The notes beneath the pieces were generated by a model, which was not told where the DNA came from, ran no database searches, and saw only the letters and a program-made list of their open reading frames with translations. The translations under genes were made by a program, and so were the position numbers. From Oscillospiraceae bacterium (lineage in GTDB: Bacteria; Bacillota; Clostridia; Oscillospirales; UBA929), in contig JAISVO010000139.1 of assembly GCA_031271525.1 (NCBI GenBank), positions 1-28,498 of the forward strand: a DNA stretch of 28,498 nt, given 5' to 3'. Of the stretch, positions 1 through 7,421 are shown in pieces. How positions within the stretch are numbered: position 1 is the stretch's first letter; each line of letters begins with the position of its first letter.

Positions 1-540
1 ACGCCCTATGCGCTCGCGAACTTCGCCCTCTGCTCGTTTGCCGGTGATTTTTCTTACCTGGCCGAAACGGTTGATAAAGTTAATAATTTAGACGGATTAC
101 TGCTCAAACTGCGGGAACAATGCCTGAAAAAAGGATATACGGAGGCGGTCCGATTTAATTTTGGCGCGACAAACTTTGATTTTTCGATCACGTTTAACAA
201 CAAAGTCGGCGGGTTCCTCATAGGCTTTAACCCGAGGAAGAGCCAACAGTTTTCCTTCGGCACCGTCAACGGGATTGGCGAAAAGGCGATGCTGGAGGAC
301 TTTGATCGCCTCGGTGCAGACTTGCAACGGCATTTTCTTAGCATTTGCAGGGTTTGCAACGGATGCCGGGCTTGCGAAAAGGGCGGGAGGAACAAACGGT
401 TTGCCGTCAAGATCACGTATGACGGCGAGGAGAGGACCCTCTGCCCTTCCTTTCCCCGCCACAGCTGGGAAACGCTCAGCCAAGAATTGATCGATACCCT
501 GTTTGCGTATCATGACGCGCAGGAAGTATACGGAAGATAA
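1..540 (+). CDS. Unknown protein with C-terminal cysteine cluster, 5'-truncated
   Basis: An open frame enters from the left edge and runs 179 codons to TAA at 538-540; the start lies outside the window. I do not recognise the family with certainty. The visible C-terminal part has a CRVCNGCRAC cluster (three C-x2-C steps) about 65 residues from the end, then a further Cys in LCPSFPRH and a short helical tail (LSQELIDTLFAYHD). This spacing suggests a metal or Fe-S/zinc knuckle, but the function is unknown. The first 300 bases are visibly richer in A/T than the rest of the window, which may mean a different history or weak codon selection. The stop overlaps the Shine-Dalgarno of the next gene, so the two are probably co-transcribed. 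Confidence 0.7.
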   Translation, partial: TPYALANFALCSFAGDFSYLAETVDKVNNLDGLLLKLREQCLKKGYTEAVRFNFGATNFDFSITFNNKVGGFLIGFNPRKSQQFSFGTVNGIGEKAMLEDFDRLGADLQRHFLSICRVCNGCRACEKGGRNKRFAVKITYDGEERTLCPSFPRHSWETLSQELIDTLFAYHDAQEVYGR

Positions 541-544
541 GGAG

Positions 545-1558
545 TTGGTCATTACGGACATCAAAGAAACCCTGTTCAAGCTGTCCCGGGCGGCGGGGGC
601 GACCGGCTACGAAGGCGGCGCGGCGGCGGTCGCGGCCGAGCTGCTAACCCCCCTCTGCGACGAGGTGAAGATCGACCGGCTGGGCAGTGTGACGGGGTTC
701 ATACGTCCGCGTAAACCGTTGGGGGACAAGCCTTTACGGGTTTTGCTGGACGCGCATCTGGACGAGGTCGGGATCATGGTGACCGGGGAGAAGGATGGGT
801 TTTTCACCTTTTGCCAGCTCGGCGGGATCGACCCGCGCATCCTGCCCGACATGGAGTTCACCCTGCTGACAGAGCCGCCGGTCAAGGCTGTCGTCGCCTG
901 TCTGCCGCCCCATCTGGTCAAGCCTGAGGAAACCGGCAAAGCCAAGGCGATAGAGGATCTATACCTCGATACCGGCGGGCTTCCGGCGCCGGTGGGGACG
1001 GTGGGCGTCTTCCGCAAGGACCCCGGAGCGCTGGGTTCCAACTTGTGCGGGAAATCGTTTGACGACCGGGCCTGCTTCGTGACGCTCCTCCGCGCATTGG
1101 AACACCTCGAAAGGGACAAGCTGAACGCCGAGGTCGTCGTATGCGGCAGCGTGCAGGAGGAGATCGGCGGCAACGGCGCCCTGACGGTGGGTTACGGACT
1201 CCACCCAGACTACGCGATCGCGGTGGACGTGACCTTCGGAACAACCCCCGATTCCCCCGTCGGCTGGGCGTACAAACTGGGAGGCGGGGTGTGCGTCAAC
1301 TTAGGCCCTGACTGCAACCGCGGCTTGAACCGGACGCTGATCGAGCTTGCCAAGGCCAAGGACATCCCGTATCAGCTGGAGGTCAGCAGCGGGATGTCGG
1401 GCACCAACGCGACCGAGTTCCAAATCGCGCGGGACGGGGTGGCGACCGCCGTCCTGTCGGTGCCGCTGCGGTATATGCACACGCCCTGCGAGGTGCTGAA
1501 TACCGAGGATATCGAAGCCTGCGCGAAACTGATCGGACTGTGGGTGAACAGCTTATGA
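545..1558 (+). CDS. M42 family metallopeptidase (glutamyl aminopeptidase/endoglucanase-type)
   Basis: A cytoplasmic di-metal aminopeptidase of family M42 that trims N-terminal residues from peptides. Metal and catalytic residues are in the usual order: H71 in LLDAHLDEVG, D173/D174 in SFDDRA, the E205-E206 pair in SVQEEIGG, D228 in AIAVDV, and H312 in YMHTP. About 337 residues is normal for the family. The start is uncertain. TTG at 545 is chosen as the nearest conventional codon, but the Shine-Dalgarno AAGGAG (539-544) abuts it. ATT at 551 has ideal 6-nt spacing and would begin MTDIKETLFK, like family members. TTG 503 and ATG 512 lie inside the previous gene. The stop overlaps the next peptidase by ATGA. 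Confidence 0.9.
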   Translation: MVITDIKETLFKLSRAAGATGYEGGAAAVAAELLTPLCDEVKIDRLGSVTGFIRPRKPLGDKPLRVLLDAHLDEVGIMVTGEKDGFFTFCQLGGIDPRILPDMEFTLLTEPPVKAVVACLPPHLVKPEETGKAKAIEDLYLDTGGLPAPVGTVGVFRKDPGALGSNLCGKSFDDRACFVTLLRALEHLERDKLNAEVVVCGSVQEEIGGNGALTVGYGLHPDYAIAVDVTFGTTPDSPVGWAYKLGGGVCVNLGPDCNRGLNRTLIELAKAKDIPYQLEVSSGMSGTNATEFQIARDGVATAVLSVPLRYMHTPCEVLNTEDIEACAKLIGLWVNSL

Positions 1559-2574
1559 TCAAGAGATTGAAAGAGCTATGCGCCATCGACGGCGTGTCCG
1601 GCTGGGAAGACGCCGTGCGCGACTATCTCAGGGAAGCGGCGGAGCCCTATGCCGACGAGATCCGGGTTGACACGATGGGGAACCTCCTCGTCTTCCGCAA
1701 AGGGGCTGAAAAAAACGCCGGACGCACCTTGATGGTGGAGGCCCACATGGACGAAGTCGGGCTGATCGTACGCGGCGCGACCGACGACGGTTACTTGAAG
1801 TTCGGCACCGCCGGCGGGATCGACCGCCGGGTGCTGCTCGCGAAGACGGTGCGGTGCGGATCGGCCAAAATCCCCGGCGTGATCGGCGTCAAGCCGGTTC
1901 ATATGCTGAAAAGCTCCGAAAAGAAGACGATCCCCGACCTGAACGACCTGTATATCGACATCGGGGCGTCGGGCAAGGACGACGCGCTGAAAAAGGTGCC
2001 CCTCGGCGAGCCGTGCGCCTTCGACACCGTCCCCGAGGAGTTCGGCAAGGGGTTCTTTAAGGCGAAAGCCATTGACGACCGGGCGGGGTGCGCAGCGGCC
2101 CTCCGCCTCCTTACGGAGGAGCCGCCGACCGACACGTGGTTTGCCTTCACCGCGCAGGAGGAAGTGGGGCTTCGCGGGTCCCGTACGGCGGCGTACGCCG
2201 TCAATCCCGACGCGGCGCTGATTCTGGAGGGGACGACCGCCGCCGACCTTCCCGGCAGCGAGGGCGCGCAAAGCGTCTGCGCCCCCGGGAAGGGCGTCGT
2301 GATCTCGTATATGGACGGCTCGGCGGTTTATGACCGCGCCCTGTTCGAGAAGCTGCGGAACCTCGCCGACGCCGAAAAGATTCCGTGGCAGCTGAAGAAG
2401 ACGGTCGCCGGGGGGACCGACGCGGGCGGTATCCAGCGGAGCCGGCGGGGCGTCCCGGTGGCGGGGCTTGCCGCCGCCGTGCGGTATATCCACGCCCCCG
2501 TCTCGGTGGCGTCGCTCGAGGACATCGAAAACCTGTATAAATTGGCGAAACGCTTTATCAACGAAAGGGGATAA
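1555..2574 (+). CDS. M42 family metallopeptidase, second tandem copy
   Basis: A second M42 aminopeptidase of 339 residues, clearly paralogous to the upstream gene but strongly diverged. Conserved residues: H64 in VEAHMDEVG, D174 in AIDDRAG, the E202-E203 pair in AQEEVG, E225 in LILEGT (Glu where the first copy has Asp) and H313 in YIHAP. The ATG at 1555 overlaps the previous TGA by 4 bp, so the two are translationally coupled. M42 enzymes form dodecameric tetrahedral shells, and mixed complexes of two paralogues are known in archaea. A hetero-assembly here is only inference. Two peptidases with different metal-ligand residues would widen the range of peptides degraded. Family assignment is secure; the exact substrate is not. 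Confidence 0.92.
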   Translation: MIKRLKELCAIDGVSGWEDAVRDYLREAAEPYADEIRVDTMGNLLVFRKGAEKNAGRTLMVEAHMDEVGLIVRGATDDGYLKFGTAGGIDRRVLLAKTVRCGSAKIPGVIGVKPVHMLKSSEKKTIPDLNDLYIDIGASGKDDALKKVPLGEPCAFDTVPEEFGKGFFKAKAIDDRAGCAAALRLLTEEPPTDTWFAFTAQEEVGLRGSRTAAYAVNPDAALILEGTTAADLPGSEGAQSVCAPGKGVVISYMDGSAVYDRALFEKLRNLADAEKIPWQLKKTVAGGTDAGGIQRSRRGVPVAGLAAAVRYIHAPVSVASLEDIENLYKLAKRFINERG

Positions 2575-2578
2575 TACT

Positions 2579-3928
2579 TTGCCCACCGTCAAGGACATTT
2601 TCAGAGCGCCGGAACAGTTTCGGGAAGTCGCGCTGAACGGGTGGCTCCGCACCGTGCGCGATATGAAGACCATCGCCTTCCTCGAACTCAACGACGGCAG
2701 CATCGTCAAGAACGCGCAGCTGGTCGCGGACGAAACCCTCCCCAACTTCCGGGAAGCCGCCGGGCTTGGCGTCGGCGCCGCCGTGCGGGTCAGGGGGGTT
2801 GTGGTGCCCACGCCCGAGGCGCGGCAGCCGTTTGAGATCAAGCTGACCGAGCTGGCGCTGGAAGGGGACTGCCCCCCCGATTACCCGCTCCAAAAGAAAC
2901 GGCACAGCTTCGAGTACCTCCGCACGATCGCCCATCTGCGCCCCCGCACCAACACGCTGGGCGCGGTCTTCCGGGTGCGGAGCGAAGCCGCGTTCGCGAT
3001 CCACAGCTTCTTCCACGACCGGGGGTTTGTCTACGCCCATACGCCGGTGATCACGGCGAGCGACGGCGAGGGCGCGGGCGAGATGTTCCGGGTGACGACC
3101 CTGCCCCCCGGCGAAGCCGATTTTTCCAAGGACTTCTTTGGGAAGTACACCGGGCTGACCGTCACCGGTCAGCTGGAAGCCGAGACGTTTGCCCAAACCT
3201 TCGGGAAAACGTATACCTTCGGGCCGACCTTCCGGGCGGAGCACAGCAATACCCCCCGCCACGCCGCCGAATTCTGGATGATCGAGCCGGAAATCGCTTT
3301 CGCCGACCTGTTTGACGATATGGCCCTCGCCGAGGATATGGTGAAATATGTAGTGAGGACCCTGCTGGAACGGTGCGTCGAGGAAATTTCCTTCTTCAAC
3401 CAGTTCATCGACAACACCCTCACGGAACGCCTGAACACGCTTGTGAACACCCCGTTTGCCCGGATCACCTACACCGACGCCATCGCGATGCTGGAGCGCG
3501 AGAAGAAACGCTTTACCTTCCCGGTGGAATGGGGCTGCGACATCGCGACCGAGTTTGAACGGTACCTGACCGATACCCTCGGCCCCGTCTTTGTCTACGA
3601 CTACCCGAAGGAGATCAAGGCCTTCTATATGCGCCTGAACGACGACGGGAAGACGGTCGCCGCGACCGACCTGCTCGTCCCCGCCGTGGGCGAGCTGATC
3701 GGCGGGAGCCAGCGCGAGGAACGGTATGACGTCCTGCTCCGGCGGTTCGATGAGTGCGGGCTGAAACGGGAGGACTATGAGTGGTACCTCGACCTGCGGA
3801 AGTACGGCTCGACCAAGCACGCGGGGTTTGGGATCGGCTTTGAACGGCTGATTATGTTCGTCACCGGGATGCAGAATATCCGCGATGTGGTGCCGTTTCC
3901 AAGAACCACCGGCTCAGCCGAATTTTAG
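2579..3928 (+). CDS. asnS: Asparagine--tRNA ligase
   Basis: Class IIb aminoacyl-tRNA synthetase that charges tRNA-Asn. The N-terminal OB-fold anticodon-binding domain covers roughly residues 15-100 (NGWLRTVRDMKTIAFLELND). The catalytic core carries motif 2 near residues 217-238 (TFRAEHSNTPRHAAEFWMIE) and motif 3 at 416-424 (GFGIGFERL). The end, FPRTTGSAEF, is the usual AsnRS C-terminus and separates it from AspRS. The length of 449 residues is slightly below the common 460-466. The start is TTG at 2579, with AAAGGGG at 2564-2570 at good spacing; an earlier in-frame start would run inside the peptidase gene. It sits 4 bp after that gene, so it is probably the last gene of the peptidase operon. 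The stop lies 1 bp before the -35 box of the secDF promoter. Confidence 0.95.
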   Translation: MPTVKDIFRAPEQFREVALNGWLRTVRDMKTIAFLELNDGSIVKNAQLVADETLPNFREAAGLGVGAAVRVRGVVVPTPEARQPFEIKLTELALEGDCPPDYPLQKKRHSFEYLRTIAHLRPRTNTLGAVFRVRSEAAFAIHSFFHDRGFVYAHTPVITASDGEGAGEMFRVTTLPPGEADFSKDFFGKYTGLTVTGQLEAETFAQTFGKTYTFGPTFRAEHSNTPRHAAEFWMIEPEIAFADLFDDMALAEDMVKYVVRTLLERCVEEISFFNQFIDNTLTERLNTLVNTPFARITYTDAIAMLEREKKRFTFPVEWGCDIATEFERYLTDTLGPVFVYDYPKEIKAFYMRLNDDGKTVAATDLLVPAVGELIGGSQREERYDVLLRRFDECGLKREDYEWYLDLRKYGSTKHAGFGIGFERLIMFVTGMQNIRDVVPFPRTTGSAEF

Positions 3929-3929
3929 A

Positions 3930-3958
3930 TTGACAATTTACAGCCAAGCGGTTATAAT
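3930..3958 (+). promoter_or_regulatory. Consensus sigma-A promoter for secDF
   Basis: TTGACA at 3930-3935 and TATAAT at 3953-3958 with a 17-bp spacer: a perfect match to the housekeeping consensus. Transcription would start near 3965, giving a leader of about 56 nt before the secDF ATG. The Shine-Dalgarno is GGGAGG at 4005-4010. The -35 box begins one base after the asnS stop, so secDF is uncoupled from the peptidase-asnS unit. Confidence 0.9.
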
Positions 3959-4020
3959 ACCTTAGTGCGTAAAAAACAGACAGCGGGCGGCAAAAACCCG
4001 CAACGGGAGGCAGCACCGGA

Positions 4021-6267
4021 ATGTTCAAGAGAATCCTAATTTTTATTGTCATGCTCGCGGTCATCGCGGCTTTGACGGCAGTCGCTTTCACCGGCCTCGA
4101 CTTGATGGTATTCAAGATCCCGAGCGTCCAAGACGGCATCGTGCTGGGCTTGGACCTGCAGGGCGGTTCGATTATCACCTATGAGGCGGAACCGACCCAA
4201 GTCAACGAAAGCACGCTGAACGAGGATATGGCGGCTGCCGAGCAGATGCTCCGTCAGCGTCTGGACGCGCTGGGCTACACCGAGGCGTCCCTGTATCCCG
4301 CGAGCGCGACCCGTATCCGGGTGGAGATCCCCGATCTGGAGGATCCCGAAGAGGCGGTCCGGATGATCGGCTCCACCGCCCAGCTGGAATTCCGTGATTC
4401 GACCGATAAGGTGTGGCTGACCGGCGACGCCGTCGAGCTGGCGCGCGCCGCTTACGGCGACGCCACCGGGAGCGGCGTCAACCAGCACTATGTCGAGCTG
4501 ACCTTCAAAGAGGAGTTCCGCGACGACTGGGCGGAGGCGACCAAGTTCGCGGCAAACCAGACCTCGCCGGATAACTTCATCGCGATTTATATGGACGGGA
4601 AGCCGGTCCTCGCCGACGACGGGCGGGAGATTAAGCCGACCGTCGAGTCGGAGTTCGCCGCCACCGGGATCGAGGGCGACAGCTGCGTCGTCACCTTCGG
4701 GCAGACCTCCGGCGCTTCAAACGACGTCCGGGACTTCGCGAACCTGATCAACATCGGAAAGCTGCCCTTCCAGCTCAATCAGGTGCAGCTCTCCTCGGTC
4801 GGCCCGACCCTCGGCGCCGACTCCCTCAACACAAGCCTGATCGCCGGGGCCATCGGTTTGGCGCTCGTCATCGTCTTTATGCTGGTCTATTACCGGCTGC
4901 CGGGCCTGATGGCGTCGATCTCGCTGGCGTTCTACACCGCGCTGGTCGCGATTGTCCTCGCCGTCATGCGGGTCAACCTGTCGCTGCCGGGGATCGCCGG
5001 TATCATCCTGTCGATCGGTATGGCGGTGGACGCGAATGTGGTTATCTTTGAGCGGATCAAGGAAGAGCTACGCTCGGGCAAGACGGTGAAAGGTTCGGTG
5101 GACGCCGGGTATAAGCGCGCGCTCACCGCGATCATCGACTCCAACATCACAACCGTCATCGCGGGCGTCGTCCTCCTCGCCTTCGGCACCGGCGCGATCC
5201 GCGGCTTCGCCGTGACCCTGCTGGTCGGCGTCATCCTCTCGATGATCACCGTTTTGATCGTGTCCCGGCTGCTGCTGAACCAGATGGTCAACCTCGGCGT
5301 CACCAAGCTCCCGCTGTACGGCGTGCGCGCCGACCGCGCCGAGCCGCGCTTCCAGAGGATCCAGACGCACTTCACCAAGAACTTCAAATGGTTCGGGATC
5401 CCCTCCCTCGTCATCTGCCTGTTCGCGGCCGTCTGTTTGGTCCTGCTGCCGTTCGGCGTGACCCTGTTCAACTTTGACATCGACTTTGTGGGCGGGACAT
5501 CCTTCCACCTCGAAACCGGCAAGAACCTGACGGCGGACGATCTGAACTCGATCGCAAACGCCGTGCAGGAGGTTACCGGCGAAGCGCCCGCAGCCCCGCA
5601 GAAGGTGGGCGAGACGCAGGTTTTGATCAAGACGAACGACATCGACAGCGAGACGCGGGAAAAGGTTGTTGAACGCCTGACGCAGGACTACGCGGGGCTG
5701 GAGACGCTGGAGACAGCCAACGTCGGCTCGTCTGTCGGCAGCGACCTGCGGCGCGCCGCCGTGCTGTCGGTTATCATCGCCTCGGCGCTGATCCTCCTCT
5801 ATATCACGATCCGGTTCCAGTTCTCCTCGGGGCTTGCCGCCGTTGTGGCGCTGATCCACGATTTGCTGATCATCCTCGCGGGCTATGTGATCTTCCAGAT
5901 CCCGATCAACATGAATTTCATCGCGGTTATGCTGACGATCCTCGGATACTCGATCAACTCGACGATCGTCGTCTTCGACCGGGTGCGCGAGAACAGGCGG
6001 CTGATGCAGAAAACCTCGTTCGCCGACATCGTGGACCGGAGCATCAAGCAGACGATGGGCCGGAACATCAACACCACCCTGACAACCCTGCTGCCGGTTA
6101 TCTGTATCATCATCCTCGGCGTGCCGTCGGTGCGGAACTTCGCGGTGCCGCTCACCATCGGCCTGCTCGCCGGCATGTACTCCTCCATCTGCCTGTCCGG
6201 CTCGATGTGGCACCGGATCAGCAACGCCGACAAAACCGCGACCGATAAATTAAATAGGAAATCATAA
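4021..6267 (+). CDS. secDF: Protein translocase subunit SecDF (fused SecD-SecF)
   Basis: A membrane accessory of the Sec translocase that uses the proton motive force to pull secreted proteins through. At 748 residues it joins SecD (about 1-440) and SecF (about 450-748). The SecD half has an N-terminal membrane helix (LIFIVMLAVIAALTAVAF), the VLGLDLQGG motif, a periplasmic-type P1 region and a six-helix block with GMAVDANVVIFERIKEE. The SecF half restarts with a helix (LVICLFAAVCLVLLPFGV), then FDIDFVGGTSF and the second block with YSINSTIVVFDRVRENRR. Both conserved Asp/Arg helix motifs are intact. The start ATG follows GGGAGG at 10 nt. Fused SecDF is well known in Bacillus; many Clostridia keep two genes. 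It has its own strong promoter and is followed by hairpins. Confidence 0.96.
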   Translation: MFKRILIFIVMLAVIAALTAVAFTGLDLMVFKIPSVQDGIVLGLDLQGGSIITYEAEPTQVNESTLNEDMAAAEQMLRQRLDALGYTEASLYPASATRIRVEIPDLEDPEEAVRMIGSTAQLEFRDSTDKVWLTGDAVELARAAYGDATGSGVNQHYVELTFKEEFRDDWAEATKFAANQTSPDNFIAIYMDGKPVLADDGREIKPTVESEFAATGIEGDSCVVTFGQTSGASNDVRDFANLINIGKLPFQLNQVQLSSVGPTLGADSLNTSLIAGAIGLALVIVFMLVYYRLPGLMASISLAFYTALVAIVLAVMRVNLSLPGIAGIILSIGMAVDANVVIFERIKEELRSGKTVKGSVDAGYKRALTAIIDSNITTVIAGVVLLAFGTGAIRGFAVTLLVGVILSMITVLIVSRLLLNQMVNLGVTKLPLYGVRADRAEPRFQRIQTHFTKNFKWFGIPSLVICLFAAVCLVLLPFGVTLFNFDIDFVGGTSFHLETGKNLTADDLNSIANAVQEVTGEAPAAPQKVGETQVLIKTNDIDSETREKVVERLTQDYAGLETLETANVGSSVGSDLRRAAVLSVIIASALILLYITIRFQFSSGLAAVVALIHDLLIILAGYVIFQIPINMNFIAVMLTILGYSINSTIVVFDRVRENRRLMQKTSFADIVDRSIKQTMGRNINTTLTTLLPVICIIILGVPSVRNFAVPLTIGLLAGMYSSICLSGSMWHRISNADKTATDKLNRKS

Positions 6268-6271
6268 GAAT

Positions 6272-6298
6272 AAGGGGCGGCCGGAAGGCCGCCCTTAC
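6272..6298 (+). terminator. GC-rich hairpin after secDF, possible terminator
   Basis: GGGCGGCC (6275-6282), loop GGAA, GGCCGCCC (6287-6294): an 8-bp perfect stem with a stable tetraloop, 7 bp after the secDF stop. Only two T residues follow directly, so it is a weak intrinsic terminator or an mRNA 3'-end stabiliser. Confidence 0.55.
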
Positions 6299-6305
6299 CC
6301 TATCA

Positions 6306-6334
6306 CCCGGCGCCCGCCGGGCGACGCTATTTTC
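6306..6334 (+). terminator. Second GC-rich hairpin with short T tract before the oxidoreductase gene
   Basis: CCCGGCG (6306-6312) and CGCCGGG (6315-6321) form a nearly perfect palindrome. It is followed after a few bases by TATTTTCC. Together with the hairpin just upstream it may end secDF transcription. I see no convincing promoter between this element and the next ATG at 6351, so read-through into that gene is possible. Confidence 0.4.
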
Positions 6335-6350
6335 CATTGAGGTGAGGTTT

Positions 6351-7421
6351 ATGCAAAGCGGAATGTACTACAGCCCGGAGCCGGCGGCCGGCAAACCGGC
6401 GGTCGCGAAAGGGGAGTTTCCTATCGCTGCGGTCGCGCTCGACCACGGGCACATCTACGGGATGTGCGAGGGGCTGACCGGCGCCGGCGCGAACGTCAAA
6501 TGGGTGTGGGACCCGGACCCGAAAAAACGGGGGGACTTCCTCAAAAAGTTCCCCGACGCCCAAGAGGCGAGGAGCGAGGACGAGGTGCTGGCCGACCCCG
6601 GCGTCAAGCTCGTCGCCGGAGCCGCCGTCACAAGCGAGCGCTGCGCGCTGGGGCTTCGGGTGATGAGAGCCGGGAAGGATTACTTTACCGATAAAGCGCC
6701 GCTGACCACGCTGGAACAGCTGGACGCCGCGAAGGAAACCGCCGCCGCCACCGGGAAGAAGTACGCCGTGTATTTCAGCGAACGACTCCATGTGGAAACC
6801 GCGGTTTTCGCGGGGCAATTGATCGAACAGGGCGCCATCGGGCGGGTGATCTCTGTGATGGGGCTTGGCCCCCACCGCCTCAGCCCCCAAAGCCGCCCCG
6901 ATTGGTTCTTTGTCAAGGAGAAATACGGCGGGATCCTCTGCGATATAGGAAGCCACCAGATCGAACAGATCCTCTTCTACACCGGCGCGAAGGACGCCTC
7001 CGTGACGTACAGCAGGATCGCGAACTACAGCCACCCGGAGTACCCCGAGCTGGACGATTTCGGCGACGCGTCCCTTGTGACCGATAACGGCGCCGCCGGC
7101 TACTTCCGGGTGGATTGGTTCACCCCGGACGGCTTGCAGATGTGGGGGGACGGGCGGAGCGTCATCCTCGGCACGGAAGGGTTTATCGAACAGAGAAAGT
7201 ACATGAACCTCGGTACGAACGACGGTCCGGGGCACCTGTTCCTAGCAAACGGGCGGGAGGAGACCCACTACAACGTCCATAAGAAGGTGGGGTATCCCTA
7301 CTTCGGGCAATTGATCCTAGACTGCCTCAACCGCACCGAAAACGCGATGACGCAGGAACACGCCTTCAAGGCGGCGGAGCTGTGCGTTCGGGCGCAGCTT
7401 CAGGCGGTGACGATCGCCTGA
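6351..7421 (+). CDS. Gfo/Idh/MocA family oxidoreductase
   Basis: A predicted NAD(P)-dependent dehydrogenase of the Gfo/Idh/MocA family (356 residues), which usually act on sugars or inositols. It has a Rossmann N-terminal half (PIAAVALDHGHIYGMCEGL), the lysine-bearing motif YFTDKAPLTT in place of the usual EKP, and a C-terminal alpha/beta domain with CDIGSHQIEQILFYTG, matching the D-x-G-x-H substrate-site signature. The nucleotide-binding turn reads DHGHIYG instead of GxGxxG, and about 25 residues precede the first strand. The start is ATG 6351 with GAGGTGAG (6339-6346); a GTG at 6342 lies inside that site. The substrate cannot be read from sequence or neighbours. The 3' end overlaps the convergent gene by 22 bp. 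Confidence 0.88.
   Translation: MQSGMYYSPEPAAGKPAVAKGEFPIAAVALDHGHIYGMCEGLTGAGANVKWVWDPDPKKRGDFLKKFPDAQEARSEDEVLADPGVKLVAGAAVTSERCALGLRVMRAGKDYFTDKAPLTTLEQLDAAKETAAATGKKYAVYFSERLHVETAVFAGQLIEQGAIGRVISVMGLGPHRLSPQSRPDWFFVKEKYGGILCDIGSHQIEQILFYTGAKDASVTYSRIANYSHPEYPELDDFGDASLVTDNGAAGYFRVDWFTPDGLQMWGDGRSVILGTEGFIEQRKYMNLGTNDGPGHLFLANGREETHYNVHKKVGYPYFGQLILDCLNRTENAMTQEHAFKAAELCVRAQLQAVTIA

Noticed and set aside
1576..2841. Long minus-strand open frame (421 codons) opposite the second peptidase and asnS
   Set aside because: It mirrors two genes with clear family motifs; high GC third positions leave few stops on the other strand. The product has no recognisable motif.
2558..3820. Long minus-strand open frame (420 codons) opposite asnS
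   Set aside because: asnS motifs 2 and 3 are intact on the plus strand; the antisense frame is a composition effect.
5068..6213. Minus-strand open frame (381 codons) opposite the SecF half
   Set aside because: Very rich in Asp, Arg, His and Gln, as expected from reading a membrane-protein gene backwards.
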